Assembly: GCA_020160915.1 (NCBI GenBank)
Contig: JAIUPK010000001.1
Coordinates: 1-64,000, forward strand
DNA length: 64,000 nucleotides
DNA from: Actinomycetota bacterium
GTDB taxonomy: Bacteria; Actinomycetota; Actinomycetes; Actinomycetales; Microbacteriaceae
Reading direction: 5' to 3'
Shown here piece by piece: positions 1 to 8,220 of this stretch. The number at the start of each line of letters is the position of its first letter. The first letter of the stretch is position 1. The notes beneath the pieces were generated by a model. The model did no database searches and was not told the DNA's origin. It saw only the letters and a list, made by a program, of their open reading frames with translations. Both the position numbers and the translations under genes were made by a program.

Positions 1-15
1 GATGACCAGCTTCAT
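1..15 (-). CDS. start of a gene running off the left edge
   Basis: The minus strand has an ATG at 15-13 opening the frame M-K-L-V-I, which continues beyond the window. A GGAG sequence lies about 8 nt upstream of the ATG, a good ribosome-binding distance. Only five codons are visible, so no product can be named. The 104 bp between it and the next gene hold no other open frame I would support. Confidence 0.35.
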
Positions 16-119
16 GCCAGCCTGCTCCGGTTGTACGGTACGGATGCCCGTAGACAACCTCGTAGAGCCTACCAGTTACGGCGTGTCGAAGCCTAGGAGC
101 GACGCGCGCTCAGCAATTC

Positions 120-533
120 TCAGCGCGTCTGCCCCATGAGCAGCTCGACTCGCAGGCGACCTCCCGAGCGCACGATCACGGCGGGGATGCGCTGCTTGCG
201 CGAGTTGAGGTCGAGTCGCGAGAGTGCCTCATCCACGATCGATTCGAGTCCACGCGGGATGAAGCCCACCGGACCGCTCACGCGGGTGCCGGTGAACAGG
301 CGCACCTCAATGGGGGCGTCGATGCTGTCCTCCTGCTGGCTGCGTCGGGAGAAGGCGGTCTCGAGGGGGGATGCACCGCTGTCGAGTATCTCCTGGAGCT
401 CCCGCTGGTAAGCGTTGCTGGCCGCAAGCCGCAGGCGCACCCGCGGGTTGTTGGGCATCAGGCCATAGCGATACTGGCTGAAGGAGCCCTTTCCACGATC
501 GTTGCGCTCGACGTCGGGGAACTCCTGAACCAT
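120..533 (-). CDS. conserved hypothetical protein, faint HIRAN resemblance
   Basis: This encodes a 137-residue protein starting at the ATG at 533. No signal peptide or membrane segment is visible. The C-terminal half (about residues 75-135) has a strand-rich pattern including VGFIPR followed by a helix and a second strand pair. That order recalls HIRAN-type domains (Gly-Tyr/Phe-x-Pro-Arg followed by an acidic helix), which in other proteins bind DNA ends. The resemblance is weak and the function is unknown. The gene lies 17 bp downstream of the quinone-reductase stop on the other side, so it may end the same transcript. Confidence 0.6.
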   Translation of the reverse strand: MVQEFPDVERNDRGKGSFSQYRYGLMPNNPRVRLRLAASNAYQRELQEILDSGASPLETAFSRRSQQEDSIDAPIEVRLFTGTRVSGPVGFIPRGLESIVDEALSRLDLNSRKQRIPAVIVRSGGRLRVELLMGQTR

Positions 534-550
534 GAACGGATGCTACAGCG

Positions 551-1462
551 CTAGCCGAGCGTCAGCACAACCTTGCCGCGCAGGTGCCCGGCCATCAGGT
601 GCTCGTACGCCTCGCGCACCTGCTCGAGCGGATAGGTCGAGTCAATCGGGAACTGGATCTCGCCCGACGCGATGAGCTGCGCGAGCTCCGGCAGGTCGTG
701 AATGGATGCCGCTCCCCCGCCCACATCGGAGATGCCGTACTCGGCGACGACCGACCGATCCGCGATCGTGTTGACGCGCCGAGGCTCGATGCCCAGCGCA
801 AGGGCTGAGTCGATCGAGTGACGGCCGTGATTGTCGAGGGCTGCGGTGAAGGGGCCGGGGGCGGCATCCCGGAGTCGCTCGACGAGGTCGTCGCCGTAGG
901 CGACGGGAATGACTCCGAGCGAACGCAGATAGTCGTGGTTGGCCGCGCTGGCGGTGCCCACGACCGTCGCACCGGCCCGGATCGCGAGCTGGGACGCGAG
1001 GCCGCCCACGCCTCCCGCGGCGGCGCTGACCAGCACCACGTCGCCGGGCACGACTTCGATGGCTCTGACGCTTGCAATGGCGGTGCGGCCGACGATGTCG
1101 AGCCCCGCCGCCTGCTCGAGGCTCAGGCCCGCCGGGCGGTGGAGCAGCTTCTCGGCGTCGATCACCAGGTAGTCCGCCTCGGCCTGGTGCCGAGCGCCGC
1201 CGTAGACCGCGTCCCCGGGCTCGAAGCCCGTGACGCCGGCGCCGAGCGCGTCGACGACTCCCGCGAAGTCGTTGCCGACGCCGGAGGGCAGAGTCGCCCC
1301 GTACATTCCGCCGCCGCGGAAGGTCTTCCAGTCCACCGGGTTCAGACCCGCCGCCTGCACGCGCACGCGCACCCGACCGGGGCCGGGTTCGGGGATCTCG
1401 GCCTCGACCAAGGTCAGAACCTCGGGTCCGCCGTGCTCGGCGTAGATGACGCGTCGTGCCAT
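551..1462 (-). CDS. NADPH:quinone oxidoreductase / zinc-independent MDR
   Basis: This encodes a 303-residue medium-chain dehydrogenase/reductase of the quinone oxidoreductase branch, likely a soluble NADPH-dependent reductase of quinones or enones. The N-terminal GroES-like domain covers about residues 1-115. A Rossmann motif AAGGVG at about 148-153 binds the cofactor. The zinc ligands of alcohol dehydrogenases are absent. The open frame extends further upstream, but that part overlaps the PPOX gene in another frame and is arginine-rich without homology-like character. The start is therefore placed at the ATG at 1462. The gene lies 53 bp downstream of the PPOX gene and is probably cotranscribed with it. 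Confidence 0.85.
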   Translation of the reverse strand: MARRVIYAEHGGPEVLTLVEAEIPEPGPGRVRVRVQAAGLNPVDWKTFRGGGMYGATLPSGVGNDFAGVVDALGAGVTGFEPGDAVYGGARHQAEADYLVIDAEKLLHRPAGLSLEQAAGLDIVGRTAIASVRAIEVVPGDVVLVSAAAGGVGGLASQLAIRAGATVVGTASAANHDYLRSLGVIPVAYGDDLVERLRDAAPGPFTAALDNHGRHSIDSALALGIEPRRVNTIADRSVVAEYGISDVGGGAASIHDLPELAQLIASGEIQFPIDSTYPLEQVREAYEHLMAGHLRGKVVLTLG

Positions 1463-1515
1463 GGGATGTCGTCCGTTCGCTTCGGGCGGCCAGGCCGCCG
1501 TGATCCTGCGGGCGG

Positions 1516-1914
1516 CTAGGCCGCCGTGATCTTCAGGATGACACGGCTCGAGGCGCCCGCGCCCCGCCGCCGCTCCGCCCGGAACGCCAACCGGAACTGC
1601 CACCCGTACTTCTTCTCCAGTGCGGCAGTGCCCGCGGCGAGTCCGTCGGGGTCGTCGATGATCTCGGCGCGCGCGGCGACGGGGGCGACATCCCCCTTGA
1701 CGCGACCGGCCATCGTGCACGGCTGGAGCGTGACCTCGGCGTTGTTCCTGATGCGCTTGACCTTGCCTGCCGTCGCCACGGTGATCACGAACAGGGTGTC
1801 GGCGTCCGCGGCCGCCCAGACGGCGGTCGGAACCCCGACTCCGCTCTTGCGGAAGGTGGTGAGGAGCACGTACTTCTCGTCGAACAAAGCTGTGAAGGAC
1901 GTCGGCACTGGCAC
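1516..1914 (-). CDS. PPOX-class F420-dependent oxidoreductase family protein
   Basis: This encodes a 132-residue split-barrel flavoprotein-fold protein. The N-terminal region (residues 10-60) carries strands LLTTFRKSGVGVPTAVW and LFVITVATAGKVKRIRNN, the usual beginning of PPOX-class F420-dependent enzymes. In that family the lysine/arginine-rich turn contacts cofactor phosphate. The length matches the family (about 130 residues). It is small, soluble and probably a reductase of an unknown substrate. It lies just after the rpsO terminator, so it needs its own promoter. Confidence 0.8.
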   Translation of the reverse strand: MPVPTSFTALFDEKYVLLTTFRKSGVGVPTAVWAAADADTLFVITVATAGKVKRIRNNAEVTLQPCTMAGRVKGDVAPVAARAEIIDDPDGLAAGTAALEKKYGWQFRLAFRAERRRGAGASSRVILKITAA

Positions 1915-1941
1915 ATCTCTCAGGCTAAGGCCGAATGAGAA

Positions 1942-1973
1942 ACGGGCCGTACTCCCTCAGGAGTACGGCCCGT
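1942..1973 (-). terminator. rpsO intrinsic terminator
   Basis: This is a perfect 14-bp stem (1942-1955 with 1960-1973) and a 4-nt loop. On the minus strand it is followed by TTTCTCATT, a short U-rich tract. It lies 43 bp after the rpsO stop and before the PPOX start, so it should end the rpsO transcript. It is the strongest hairpin I found in the window. Confidence 0.85.
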
Positions 1974-2015
1974 CGTCAAGTTCGACGCGATCGGTGGTCG
2001 AGCAGAGTCAAGACC

Positions 2016-2285
2016 CTAGCGACGCAGTCCGAGACGCTCGATCAGCGAGCGGTAACGCTCGATGTCGATGTCCTGGAGGTAGCCCAGCAGGCGACGACGC
2101 TGACCTACGAGCAGAAGCAGCCCACGACGTGAGTGGTGGTCGTGCTTGTGCTCCTTGAGGTGCTCGGTCAGGTCCTTGATGCGGTGCGTGAGCATCGCGA
2201 CCTGGACCTCGGGGGATCCCGTGTCACCTGGGTGGGTAGCGTACTCGTCGATGATCGCCTTCTTGACACTGGCTTCAAGAGCCAT
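2016..2285 (-). CDS. rpsO: 30S ribosomal protein S15
   Basis: This encodes 89 residues, the normal length for S15, a primary 16S rRNA-binding protein of the small subunit. Recognisable blocks are the TGSPEVQ turn, the [12 protein letters not shown] helix contacting helix 20-22 of 16S rRNA, and the C-terminal [12 protein letters not shown]. The start ATG at 2285 is preceded by AAAGGGG. The gene has its own promoter and terminator and is flanked by a restriction gene and a PPOX gene. The truB/ribF and pnp genes that commonly neighbour rpsO are not here. Confidence 0.98.
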   Translation of the reverse strand: MALEASVKKAIIDEYATHPGDTGSPEVQVAMLTHRIKDLTEHLKEHKHDHHSRRGLLLLVGQRRRLLGYLQDIDIERYRSLIERLGLRR

Positions 2286-2375
2286 AAGGTGATCCCCTTT
2301 CTCCTCGTTGCGCGGTGCCCATGGGCAGGATGCCTGAGCTCTCTTTATCCGCGGCCGTTAGACGGCAACCTTGGG

Positions 2376-2402
2376 AGTTTAGCAGAGAGACGGTCTACCC
2401 AA
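2376..2402 (-). promoter_or_regulatory. candidate rpsO promoter
   Basis: On the minus strand a TAAACT -10 box (2381-2376) follows a TTGGGT -35-like box (2402-2397) with a 15-bp spacer, slightly short of the optimum. The -35 box overlaps the last codons of hsdR. The roughly 90-nt leader that follows contains two short palindromes, at a GCCGT/ACGGC pair and at TGCCCATGGGCA. These could be an S15 autoregulatory structure, but that is inference. Confidence 0.45.
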
Positions 2403-5400
2403 CCTCCGCCGTCTCGCGAATCCGTCGCAGCACCGCCACCAGCTCGTTCACCTTCGCATCGCCGAACAGAGCGACCGGGCCGGTCGGCGCGACATCGGTG
2501 AATGGTGCCGCGAACAGCAGCTCCGGCTCCACAACTCCGCGCTGGGTGAGCTGCTCAACGATGAGTCCCACGAACGACTGCTGGTTCGCGGTCAGGGTGA
2601 GGCCCGCGGTGAACGACGAGAGAGCATCCGTGGCTGCGGCCCGGTCGAGGCCGACGAGGGAGCGCACGAACAGGCCGAGACCGTGGGCGGCGGTCGCGGC
2701 ATCCCGAACCTGGGTGGCGTCGAGGCCGTTCTCGATCATGATGTTCTCGAGCTGCTGCAGGTCGCCGGGAGCTAGCGGCAGACCCTTGCGAAGGCGTGAG
2801 ACCGCGAGGTCGTTCTCGTGCTCGCGCAGGAATGCGATCGCCTTCTCGCGGAAGCGCGCTCGGTCCACGCCGACCGCGACCTTGCGGATCTCGACGATCG
2901 CCGACTCCCCCGCGGTGTCCTTGAAGTCGGTGTAGACGACAGTGCGCGCCGACGAGTCGATCAGCTTCACGAGTTCCCGCAGGCGGATGCGCGCGAGCTC
3001 GAGTAGCGGCACCGTGACATCCACCCACCAGTCCTCGCCGGCGACGGCCTCGATCAGCTGGATGTTGTTGTCGATCACCGGGATGCCACGCTGCTCCCCC
3101 AGCGCGCTGGCGATGGCGCGCATCCGCTCCTTGGCGGCGGCGAAACCGGGATCCGCCGCAAGAACACCTAGCTGCGCCCGCAACGCGACGAGGTCGAAGC
3201 GCTTCGCCAGCTCGTCAGTATCTTGCACGTCACCGGCCGAAGGCAGGTCGGCGAGGGTGCCGGCCTCGGTGAAGTCGTCTCCGCTGATCGAGAGCCACGA
3301 CGACCCCTGAGCGAAGCGCTCCACGGCCCGCCGCGAGCGCCGCACGAGGAAGTTGTCCAGGCTCATGCCCGAGACCTGTTCGTGGAGGCGAGCGGCGATG
3401 CCCTCGCGCAGTGCGGAGAGCTCAGCGTCATCCGGGGCGGCATCGATCGCGGCAAGCAGCTCGAGACGTGACGTGAACAGGCGCGACCGGAGCGACGGCG
3501 TGGCCGAGGTGCCCGCCGAAGGAAGGTCCTGGTTGAAGTACTCGATGTTTTGACACACATCGAAGATCACGAAGTCCTTCTTGTGCTCCCCCGGGCCGTA
3601 CAGGTCGGGGCGCAGGCGAGTGCCGCGTCCGACCATCTGCCAGTACTTCGTCTTGGAGTGCACGGGCTTGAAGAACACGAGGTTCACGACCTCCGGCACG
3701 TCGATACCGGTGTCGAGCATGTCGACCGAGATGGCGATGTGCGGCGACGACTCGGGCTTGGAGAAGTCGTCGATCATGCTCTGGTTGTACGTCTGCTGGT
3801 ACGTGATCATGCGGGCGAACTCGCCCTTGTATTGCGGGTAGTTCTCATTGAACCGCTCCGCGATGAAGATGGCGTGATCGTTGTTCTTGGCGAAGATGAT
3901 CGTCTTGCCGAGCCGGTCGCCGCCCGCGACCATCCGCCCCTCGGTCATCAGGGTTTCGAGAACCGTGTCGACCGTGTCCTTGTTGAACAGCCAGGTGTTC
4001 ATCGCGCTGGAATCGACCTCGGTCGGGATGAGCCCGTCCTCCCAGTCGAGCAGGTCCCATTCCTGCTTCTCGCTCTCGCTGAGATCGCCGTAACGGATGC
4101 CCTCCCGCACGAACTTCGTCGCGATCGAGCGGCCCACCGGCGGCACGAGATAGCCCTCCTCGATCGCATCGGTGAGGTCGTAGGAGTCGGTGGGTACGCC
4201 ATCCTCGAGGTTGAAGAGGCCGTAGGTGTTGTGGTCGATCTCGTCCTTCGGGGTGGCCGTGAGTCCCACCAGTAGCGAGTCGAAGTAGTCGAAGATCGCG
4301 CCGTACTTCTGGTACACCGAGCGGTGCGCCTCATCGATGATCACCAGGTCGAAATGACCTGGCCCGAAGCGCCTGACACCGTTCGTGTCCGGATTGATGA
4401 GGCCCATCATCGTCGGGTAGGTCGAGACGTAGACGCGCCCTTCGGAATCCTTGTCGGTCACGAGGTTCACCGGCGCCGAGTCGGGCAGCTGCTGCTTGAA
4501 TGCGTTGGCTGCCTGGTTGACGAGCGCCACTCTGTCGGCAAGGAACAGGATGCGCTTCGCCCAGTTCGCGCGCATCAGCACGTCGGCGAGTGCGATCACC
4601 GTGCGCGTCTTGCCGGAACCCGTGGCCATCACCAACAGCGCCTTGCGCTCCTTGTTCTCGAACACCTCAGCGACCTTCGCGATCGCACGCCGCTGGTAGT
4701 AGCGCTCGACGATCGAGGGGTTCACCTCGACACTCGCCAAAGGCTTGCGGGTGGTGCGGCGCTGGATCAGCAGCTCGAGCTGGTCGCGGGTGTAGAAGCC
4801 GTCCACCCGCCGCGGCGGGTAGGTCGCGTCATCCCAGAGAAAGTGCTCGTAGCCGTTGGTGTAGAAGATCACCGGACGCTGCCCGTACACCGCCTCAAGC
4901 CGGTCGGCGTAGAGCTTGGCCTGCTGCTGACCGGCGTGCGCGTCCTTGCGGGTGCGCTTGGCCTCGACGAGTCCGAGTGGCAGGCCGTCATCACCCCACA
5001 GCACGTAGTCGACGAAGCCCTGCCCGCCCTCGGAGTTGTTGGGCATGCCCGTGACCGGGAATTCGCGGTCGCGAGCCTGGTCGAGCTTCCAGCCCGCCTC
5101 GCGCAGCAGCACGTCGATGAACAGGTCGCGGGTCTCGTCTTCGCGGTAGTCGTGCGTGTCGGGAACTGTCGCGTTGGCGGCCTTCGCGAGGGCGACCTCC
5201 TCGCGCAGCGAAGCGATCTGGGCCTCGAGGGCCTCGTTGGCGTTGTGCGCCTTGGCGAGCGCGGCATCCTTGACATCGACCTCGTCGTTGAGCTTCGTGA
5301 GCTGCGCCATGGTCTTGGCGACCACGCCCGTTTGCGGTGTAGGCAGTGCGGCCGCATCGAACGGGATGCCCGGGGCAGGCCTCTCCTCGGGCGTGAGCGC

Positions 5401-5769
5401 GTAGCGCGTGGCCACCCACACCATCACGTGGAACAGCTCCCGCACCACCGGCAGGCTGTCCTTCGGTGTGAATGGTGCTGGGCGGTGCACGGCGTAGTTG
5501 CCCTGCTTGCGGATCAGGTCGAGTTTGGTGTGGATGGCCGGGCCGACGAGTCGCTTGAAGGTGGGCTCGTAGAGCAGCGCGGCGAGGTCGTCTTTGTAGG
5601 GCTTGGTGAGCGTGTCATCCACTTGATAGAGCCAGTGCACCATGAGCTCGATCGCCCGACGCGAGTAGAAGACCGACGAGCGCGGGTCGCCGTTGGTGTA
5701 GTGCTCGGCGCGGCGCGCCTCTTCGGCGATCTGGGGCCAGCCGGCACGCAGGAAGTCGAAGTTGCTCAT
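2395..5769 (-). CDS. hsdR: type I restriction enzyme R subunit
   Basis: This encodes 1124 residues, full length for an EcoEI-type HsdR, the DNA-translocating and cutting subunit. An N-terminal DUF4145-like helical domain (about 1-130) and a coiled coil (about 155-200) precede the PD-(D/E)XK nuclease, with Asp254, Glu269 and Lys271 (EAK). The SF2 motor has Walker A GSGKT (about 384-388), DEAH (479-482) and TAT (504-506). A C-terminal EcoEI-like helical domain follows. No frameshift is seen. It lies 55 bp downstream of the DUF4143 gene, on the strand of hsdM and hsdS but 3.7 kb away from hsdS. Confidence 0.95.
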   Translation of the reverse strand: MSNFDFLRAGWPQIAEEARRAEHYTNGDPRSSVFYSRRAIELMVHWLYQVDDTLTKPYKDDLAALLYEPTFKRLVGPAIHTKLDLIRKQGNYAVHRPAPFTPKDSLPVVRELFHVMVWVATRYALTPEERPAPGIPFDAAALPTPQTGVVAKTMAQLTKLNDEVDVKDAALAKAHNANEALEAQIASLREEVALAKAANATVPDTHDYREDETRDLFIDVLLREAGWKLDQARDREFPVTGMPNNSEGGQGFVDYVLWGDDGLPLGLVEAKRTRKDAHAGQQQAKLYADRLEAVYGQRPVIFYTNGYEHFLWDDATYPPRRVDGFYTRDQLELLIQRRTTRKPLASVEVNPSIVERYYQRRAIAKVAEVFENKERKALLVMATGSGKTRTVIALADVLMRANWAKRILFLADRVALVNQAANAFKQQLPDSAPVNLVTDKDSEGRVYVSTYPTMMGLINPDTNGVRRFGPGHFDLVIIDEAHRSVYQKYGAIFDYFDSLLVGLTATPKDEIDHNTYGLFNLEDGVPTDSYDLTDAIEEGYLVPPVGRSIATKFVREGIRYGDLSESEKQEWDLLDWEDGLIPTEVDSSAMNTWLFNKDTVDTVLETLMTEGRMVAGGDRLGKTIIFAKNNDHAIFIAERFNENYPQYKGEFARMITYQQTYNQSMIDDFSKPESSPHIAISVDMLDTGIDVPEVVNLVFFKPVHSKTKYWQMVGRGTRLRPDLYGPGEHKKDFVIFDVCQNIEYFNQDLPSAGTSATPSLRSRLFTSRLELLAAIDAAPDDAELSALREGIAARLHEQVSGMSLDNFLVRRSRRAVERFAQGSSWLSISGDDFTEAGTLADLPSAGDVQDTDELAKRFDLVALRAQLGVLAADPGFAAAKERMRAIASALGEQRGIPVIDNNIQLIEAVAGEDWWVDVTVPLLELARIRLRELVKLIDSSARTVVYTDFKDTAGESAIVEIRKVAVGVDRARFREKAIAFLREHENDLAVSRLRKGLPLAPGDLQQLENIMIENGLDATQVRDAATAAHGLGLFVRSLVGLDRAAATDALSSFTAGLTLTANQQSFVGLIVEQLTQRGVVEPELLFAAPFTDVAPTGPVALFGDAKVNELVAVLRRIRETAEVG

Positions 5770-5824
5770 TTCGATCCTTCCTCAGTGCTTGCCGAACAGA
5801 TTATCGGGCCTGGGGTGTCATCGG

Positions 5825-7093
5825 TCACGGACCCAGCAGGGCGGCCGGCACCACCGCGACTCCATCGGCGCGGCGGTAGGCTCGGCTGCCGGTGTTGACG
5901 ACGACCATGTCCCGCAGGTCTTCGCCGAGCTGCTGCTTCAGCCACAGCAGGTGCTGTACGTCGGTGTCGTCCACACTGGCGCCCAACTTGACCTCCACCC
6001 CGACGCACGCCGCGCCGCGGTGCACGATGAAATCCACTTCGTGGTCGCCGTTGCGCGTGCGCAGGTGACTGAGCGAGTACTCGCCTACCTGCGAGTAGGT
6101 CTGGAGGGAGAGGGCAACGAGAGCCTCGAACAGGCGGCCGAGGATTCCACCGGCCTGAGGACCGATCACTGTGCCCCTCGCGGCGTCGATCACATCGTCA
6201 TCACGCAGTTGCAGCAATCGCGCCGCGAGCGCCGGGTCCGCAAGGAAATGCTTGGCCGTGCTCCCCAAGCGAGTGAACTGCGCCCCGATCGATGACCACG
6301 CGGGGACCTCGTCGAGCAACCAGAGTTGAGAGAGCACATCGCGATAGGTGGTGGTGGTCGAGATCGCTGGCTTGTCGGCCTGACCGGGGGTCGCGGCATC
6401 CAGAATCGTCGTGTAGCTGGCCGTGGATGCCGTGGCTGCGGCGTACGCCTGCAACCACGCTCGCAGAGTGGCTGGGCGTCGCACCCGGAGGCCCTGTTCG
6501 GCGAACTCCTTGTCGATCACGCGCGCTATGTACCCGTCCAGCTGCTCCCGCCTCTGTCGCGGGTCGAGTCCTCGAATTCCCGGCAAACCGGACGCCATGA
6601 TTTCTGCGACGTAGTCGCTGAGCCCCATGGCGGTGTCGCCGTCGATAGGCGTGGCTCCCTGGGTCGCCAACGCCGCGAGGGACACGGTGGGCGTTTCGAC
6701 ACCGCGTTCGGCGAGGGACAGAGGACGCATCCGGAGGCTCACGATGCGCCCGGTGCCCGAGTGGATGTTCGCTCCGGCGGGTGCGGCGCTGCCGGTGAGC
6801 AGGAACTGCCCGCCGGCGCGATCATCGTCCACCAGACGCCGCACCGCGTCCCATACTTCGGGAAGCCGCTGCCACTCATCGATCAGCACGGGCCGCGCTG
6901 CCGTTCGCAGCTGGTCTGGGGCCGCACGAATCAGCTCGGCGTCGGCTGACGAGTCCATCCTCAGGATCGTGGCCGCGCGCTGACTCGCCGTGGCGGTCTT
7001 GCCGACCCCCTTCGGCCCATCAAGGCTGATTGCGGCGAGTCCCGGCAACAAGTCGTCGAGCTCATCGTCGATCAGGCGGCGCTGGTAGCCCAT
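5825..7093 (-). CDS. AAA+ ATPase with DUF4143 C-terminal domain
   Basis: This encodes a 422-residue protein of the ATPase/DUF4143 family. Walker A is GPKGVGKT (about 25-32) and Walker B is VLIDEWQRLP, with the family's Trp-Gln. The C-terminal DUF4143 part ends with a nuclease-like core, EVDFIV...GVEVKLG, the Asp and ExK of a PD-(D/E)XK fold. Its role is not established; members often sit in defence or mobile regions. The start is the ATG at 7093 with AGGAG upstream. It lies 55 bp upstream of hsdR on the same strand, so it is probably cotranscribed with hsdR and physically part of the RM locus. Confidence 0.85.
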   Translation of the reverse strand: MGYQRRLIDDELDDLLPGLAAISLDGPKGVGKTATASQRAATILRMDSSADAELIRAAPDQLRTAARPVLIDEWQRLPEVWDAVRRLVDDDRAGGQFLLTGSAAPAGANIHSGTGRIVSLRMRPLSLAERGVETPTVSLAALATQGATPIDGDTAMGLSDYVAEIMASGLPGIRGLDPRQRREQLDGYIARVIDKEFAEQGLRVRRPATLRAWLQAYAAATASTASYTTILDAATPGQADKPAISTTTTYRDVLSQLWLLDEVPAWSSIGAQFTRLGSTAKHFLADPALAARLLQLRDDDVIDAARGTVIGPQAGGILGRLFEALVALSLQTYSQVGEYSLSHLRTRNGDHEVDFIVHRGAACVGVEVKLGASVDDTDVQHLLWLKQQLGEDLRDMVVVNTGSRAYRRADGVAVVPAALLGP

Positions 7094-7136
7094 CCGGACT
7101 CCTATCCTGTGTTTAGCAGGCCTTCTACCATCAGAT

Positions 7137-7170
7137 TAGCAGCTCATCTGTCTCATGAGTAGCAGCTCAT
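7137..7170. repeat. direct repeat TAGCAGCTCAT x2 in a divergent promoter region
   Basis: TAGCAGCTCAT occurs at 7137-7147 and 7160-7170, 23 bp apart start to start, about two helical turns. The second copy is also half of an inverted repeat (ATGAG, 6 nt, CTCAT; 7155-7170). It lies in the 182-bp gap between the divergent DUF4143 and repeat-protein genes, so it is a candidate operator. No regulator can be assigned. Confidence 0.45.
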
Positions 7171-7275
7171 TGATCTGGACGTGACGAAATGTCGGAGGCC
7201 TCTGGTCAACTGTCCGACTTGCCTCCGGCAGGTTCCGCGGCGAGCGCCGCGGGCAACAGCAAGCAAGGAGACATC

Positions 7276-8211
7276 ATGTCTGACAGCACCACTCCCGAAC
7301 CCACCCCGACCCCGGTCGCAGTGGCTCTCGAAGCACCCCCGAAGCGCAGCCGCCTGCCGCTGGCCGCCCTGATCGTCGGCATCGTGGCGATCGTGTTCGC
7401 GATCATTCCCGGGCTCAGCTTCGTGGCATTCCTGCCCGCCCTCACCGCGCTCGGCCTCGGTATTGCCGGCCTCATCTCGAAGGCGCCGGCGCGCGGGATG
7501 GCGCTCACGGGCGTGATCCTGGGGCCGATCGCCCTCATCGTCGCGATCAGCGTGAGCATCGGCGTGATCGCTGGCGGGGTCCGGCAGACGGTGGATGAGG
7601 CAAAGCCCTCACCGGCACCCACTGTCGCGACCAGCACTCCGGATGTGCAGGCGACGCCCGAACCGGAGCCCGTGCCCGAGATCCCTGCGGACATCGTCTA
7701 CAGCGGTGTCGGAGACTCGGTGCTCGCGATCGAACTGCCGGACGGGCCGGGGCAGGTCGCGGTGGCGACCCTCACCCACGATGGCTCGAGCAACTTCGCG
7801 ATCTTCACGCTCGACGACAACCTCGCCCAGCAGGACCTGATCGTCAACACCATCGGCGCGTACCAGGGCACTGTGCTCTTCAACGCCGGCTTCGGCGGTG
7901 ACCCGAGTTCGCTGGAGATCACCGCCGACGGAAACTGGACTGTAACGATGAAGTCCGTGCTGTCACTTCGCCAATTCGCCGGCAACTCGATCACCGGCAC
8001 TGGCGACGACGTGGTGCTCTACTTCGGCAAGGCCGCTCCCGCGACCATCACGCACGACGGGTCGCGCAACTTCGCTGTGTGGCTGTACGGCGACTCGACG
8101 GAGCTCGTGGTGAACGAGATCGGACCGTACACCGGCACCGTGCGCTGGATCGCCGGGCCTTCGGTGGTTGCGGTGACGGCGGATGGCAACTGGGGTGTGA
8201 CGGTCAACTAG
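7276..8211 (+). CDS. membrane-anchored protein with duplicated extracytoplasmic repeat
   Basis: This encodes 311 residues. The start is placed at the ATG at 7276 because of an ideal AAGGAG 6 nt upstream; the open frame extends back to 7189 without a ribosome site. A Pro-rich N-terminus precedes three hydrophobic segments (about 27-50, 52-69, 77-101). A Pro/Thr-rich linker (110-138) follows, then two copies of a beta-rich repeat (about 163-226 and 255-311). The shared signature is THDGS-NFA ... IG-Y-GTV ... TADGNW-VT. The linker and repeats should face outside the membrane. No function is known. It is the only plus-strand gene inside the RM locus. Confidence 0.8.
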   Translation: MSDSTTPEPTPTPVAVALEAPPKRSRLPLAALIVGIVAIVFAIIPGLSFVAFLPALTALGLGIAGLISKAPARGMALTGVILGPIALIVAISVSIGVIAGGVRQTVDEAKPSPAPTVATSTPDVQATPEPEPVPEIPADIVYSGVGDSVLAIELPDGPGQVAVATLTHDGSSNFAIFTLDDNLAQQDLIVNTIGAYQGTVLFNAGFGGDPSSLEITADGNWTVTMKSVLSLRQFAGNSITGTGDDVVLYFGKAAPATITHDGSRNFAVWLYGDSTELVVNEIGPYTGTVRWIAGPSVVAVTADGNWGVTVN

Positions 8212-8220
8212 CCGCTCGAC

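Noticed and set aside
1463..1720. N-terminal extension of the quinone oxidoreductase
   Set aside because: This part overlaps the PPOX gene out of frame, is Arg-rich and lacks a start context; the ATG at 1462 begins the conserved domain.
4324..5898. Plus-strand open frame of 524 codons opposite hsdR
   Set aside because: It lies antisense to the conserved HsdR frame, and is rich in Val/Arg/His/Gly/Leu as expected for the shadow of a high-G+C gene; no motif and no ribosome site.
7276..8211. Reading this gene as part of the restriction machinery
   Set aside because: Its opposite strand, membrane topology and lack of nuclease or nucleotide motifs do not support an RM role; listed only as cargo or bystander.
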